Shown here piece after piece: positions 41,696 to 43,203 of a stretch of DNA of 43,203 bases. The stretch lies in the NCBI RefSeq assembly GCF_001188955.3, contig NZ_JPRF03000052.1, positions 1-43,203 on the forward strand, read 5' to 3'. Positions within the stretch are counted from its first letter, which is position 1; every line of letters starts with the position of its first letter. This DNA comes from Kitasatospora aureofaciens. GTDB taxonomy: Bacteria > Actinomycetota > Actinomycetes > Streptomycetales > Streptomycetaceae. The position numbers were made by a program, and so were the translations under genes. The notes under the pieces were generated by a model. That model was given only the letters and a program-made list of their open reading frames with translations, had not been told where the DNA came from and ran no database searches.

Positions 41696-42051
41696 CCTTT
41701 CACCGGGTGCGCGAGTCAGCCGGAATCGCGCCGGGGCCCGCCCGCCCGCCGCACGCCCGATCGTGCGCGCCCGTCCCGTACTCCCGCCCGCCCACCTGCG
41801 CCGTCGGCTCCCCGGTCGGTCGGCCGGGCCCTGCGCGGCGGGCCCCGTCGGCCCCGCCGGACCGTTACAGAGCTGATACACGCGGCCGGGCCGGAGGGAG
41901 CTTGTGGCAGACGGCGTTCGAATATCGCCCACTTTAGGGTGACATTCGGCTTTCCCGTCCATCGCCTGGCCTACTGTCGGCGAGCGCGGCGCCACCGTCC
42001 GTCGACCTGGCCACCGCCCGCCCCGCCCCCGCGACGTCCGGAGGACAGACC
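41696..42051. other. Intergenic region upstream of the GH26-like gene
   Basis: This interval lies between divergent genes. On the plus strand TACTGT near 41972-41977 is a possible -10 about 75 bases before the start at 42052, and GGAGGA (42040-42045) is the ribosome-binding site. The centre is GC-rich and I see no gene, repeat or RNA there. Confidence 0.4.
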
Positions 42052-43203
42052 ATGCGCATCGGTCGCCTGACGCTGGCAGCCGCCGCTCTGCTGCTGATGG
42101 CCACGGCCGGCGTCCCGGCCGGGACGCCGCTCAGCCAGACCGAACGGCACGCCCTCTCCTCCGACGCCTTCGAACCGCGCGGCGCGGCCCCCCGCCCGCC
42201 GGTGCACCGGCCCGGGCACGAGCCACCGTTCGGCGCCTTCGTCGGCTCCTGGGACAGGTACATCCCGCAGATCGGCAAGTACTCCCAGTGGCTCGGCAAC
42301 GCGAACCTGCAGGTCGGCCACACCTATCTGGCGGGCAACAGCTGGGCGGACATCGAGGGCGAGCCGGCGGTGCTCGGCATGTGGTCCCAGTGGCGGCTGG
42401 CCGACCCGTCCCGGCTGCTGGTGCTCGGCGTGCCGATGCTGGTGCCCAACGAGGCGCAGGTGCCGGACGGCGAGGTCGCCCGGCTGCTGGACCGGGGCGC
42501 GCACGGGGACTTCGACAGCCACTTCGTCCGGCTCGCCCGCCGACTGGTGGCGCTCGGCGGCGCGGACACCGTGATCACCCTCGGCTGGGAGATGAACGGC
42601 GTCACCTACACCCACCGCTGCAAGCCCGACCCCACCGCCTGGAAGGCGTACTGGCGGCGGATCGTCGGGGTGATGCGCTCGGTGCCCGGGCAGCGGTTCC
42701 GCTTCGACTTCGCCCCCAACCGGGGCCTGGACGCCGTCCCGTGGACCAAGTGCTACCCCGGCGACGACGTGGTCGACATCATCGGCATGGACAGCTACGA
42801 CCAGCCCGCCGGCAGCACCTTCGAGGACTACGTGCGCGAGCCGTACGGCCTCCAGGACCAGGTGGAGTTCGCGGCCAGGCGCGGCAAGCCGGTCTCGTAC
42901 CCGGAGTGGGGGCTGTTCCGCAACGGCGACAACCCCGAGTTCGTCCGGCGGATGGTCGACTGGATGCGCACCCACGACACCGCCTACCAGACCGTCACCG
43001 ACTACTGCCCGCACGGCTTCTTCCAGTGCCGGAGCAATCCGCGCTCGACCGCGGTGTTCAAGCAGCTGATGTCCGGTTCGCCGGGGGCGCCGCTCGTACT
43101 GCCGTCGGTGCCCCCGGCCCCGGTCGTGCCCGTAGCACCCAACCCGCCGACCGTGCCGGCCGTGCCGGGCCTGCCGGGTCGGCCCGCCCTGCCGGGCGCG
43201 ACC
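42052..43203 (+). CDS. Secreted glycoside hydrolase, GH26-like (3' end missing)
   Basis: At least 384 residues, open at the right edge of the window. A signal peptide occupies about 1-24 (MRIGRLTLAAAALLLMATAG). The catalytic domain spans about 58-335, with FGAFVGSWDRYIPQIGKYSQWLG, the acid/base Glu in ITLGWEMNG (E180) and a second Glu in VSYPEWGLF (E285), the spacing and context of clan GH-A beta-mannanase-like GH26 enzymes. A Pro/Val-rich linker begins near 343. A mannan or beta-glucan substrate is inference. ATG start six bases after GGAGGA. Confidence 0.88.
   Translation, partial: MRIGRLTLAAAALLLMATAGVPAGTPLSQTERHALSSDAFEPRGAAPRPPVHRPGHEPPFGAFVGSWDRYIPQIGKYSQWLGNANLQVGHTYLAGNSWADIEGEPAVLGMWSQWRLADPSRLLVLGVPMLVPNEAQVPDGEVARLLDRGAHGDFDSHFVRLARRLVALGGADTVITLGWEMNGVTYTHRCKPDPTAWKAYWRRIVGVMRSVPGQRFRFDFAPNRGLDAVPWTKCYPGDDVVDIIGMDSYDQPAGSTFEDYVREPYGLQDQVEFAARRGKPVSYPEWGLFRNGDNPEFVRRMVDWMRTHDTAYQTVTDYCPHGFFQCRSNPRSTAVFKQLMSGSPGAPLVLPSVPPAPVVPVAPNPPTVPAVPGLPGRPALPGAT

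Overview
The window is a high-GC (roughly 70 %) actinobacterial chromosome segment, almost certainly from a streptomycete (Streptomyces or Kitasatospora). The evidence is strong G/C bias in third codon positions, many GTG and TTG starts, and typical Streptomyces core genes in a familiar order (tyrS beside an rRNA operon, fabG-fabI, NfeD-SPFH, an Asp23/AmaP cluster, small DUF3099 and DUF1272 proteins). It looks like ordinary core chromosome. I see no insertion sequence, prophage, CRISPR array, tRNA or biosynthetic cluster.

Layout. 1-67 is the 5' end of a 16S rRNA gene on the minus strand, with its leader and promoter region up to about 560. 684-6252 holds tyrS, an HNH nuclease, a membrane-anchored PQQ-like propeller, a pterin dehydratase, DUF1272 and a TSUP permease. 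6476-9856 holds an NfeD-SPFH operon, an orphan ABC ATPase and an unknown 270-aa protein. 9879-11733 is a two-component system with a DosS-like GAF kinase. 11888-14476 is an Rv1747-like FHA-FHA-ABC exporter, divergent from serB (14710-15957). 16036-18954 holds a SixA-like phosphatase and a CynX-type MFS exporter with a 40-aa partner, divergent from a GntR regulator. 19041-20530 is fabG-fabI. 20848-26728 holds a metallo-beta-lactamase-fold hydrolase, TldD-TldE, KptA, DUF3099 and a 72-aa Cys/His protein. 26725-31078 holds moaA, a DUF485-SSS symporter operon and a zinc alcohol dehydrogenase. 31224-33840 holds an exonuclease-BRCT protein, SURF1, thioredoxin and MerR. 33950-38514 holds an atypical SDR, the five-gene Asp23/DUF6286/AmaP operon, a crotonase and a small HTH protein. 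38843-43203 holds an ABC-F ATPase, a secreted PQQ-like protein and a truncated GH26-like glycosidase.

How it works together. The coherent units are fatty-acid elongation (fabG then fabI), envelope homeostasis (NfeD-SPFH, Asp23/AmaP), regulated transport (GntR-MFS and DUF485-symporter, each with a visible operator), a MerR-thioredoxin redox pair and a TldD/TldE protease pair. Several genes have a -10-like hexamer six to eight bases before the start codon, suggesting leaderless mRNAs. The most novel-looking element is in front of the ABC-F gene: a seven-codon, apparently leaderless upstream ORF followed by mutually exclusive pairing segments, which looks like a ribosome-sensing attenuator.
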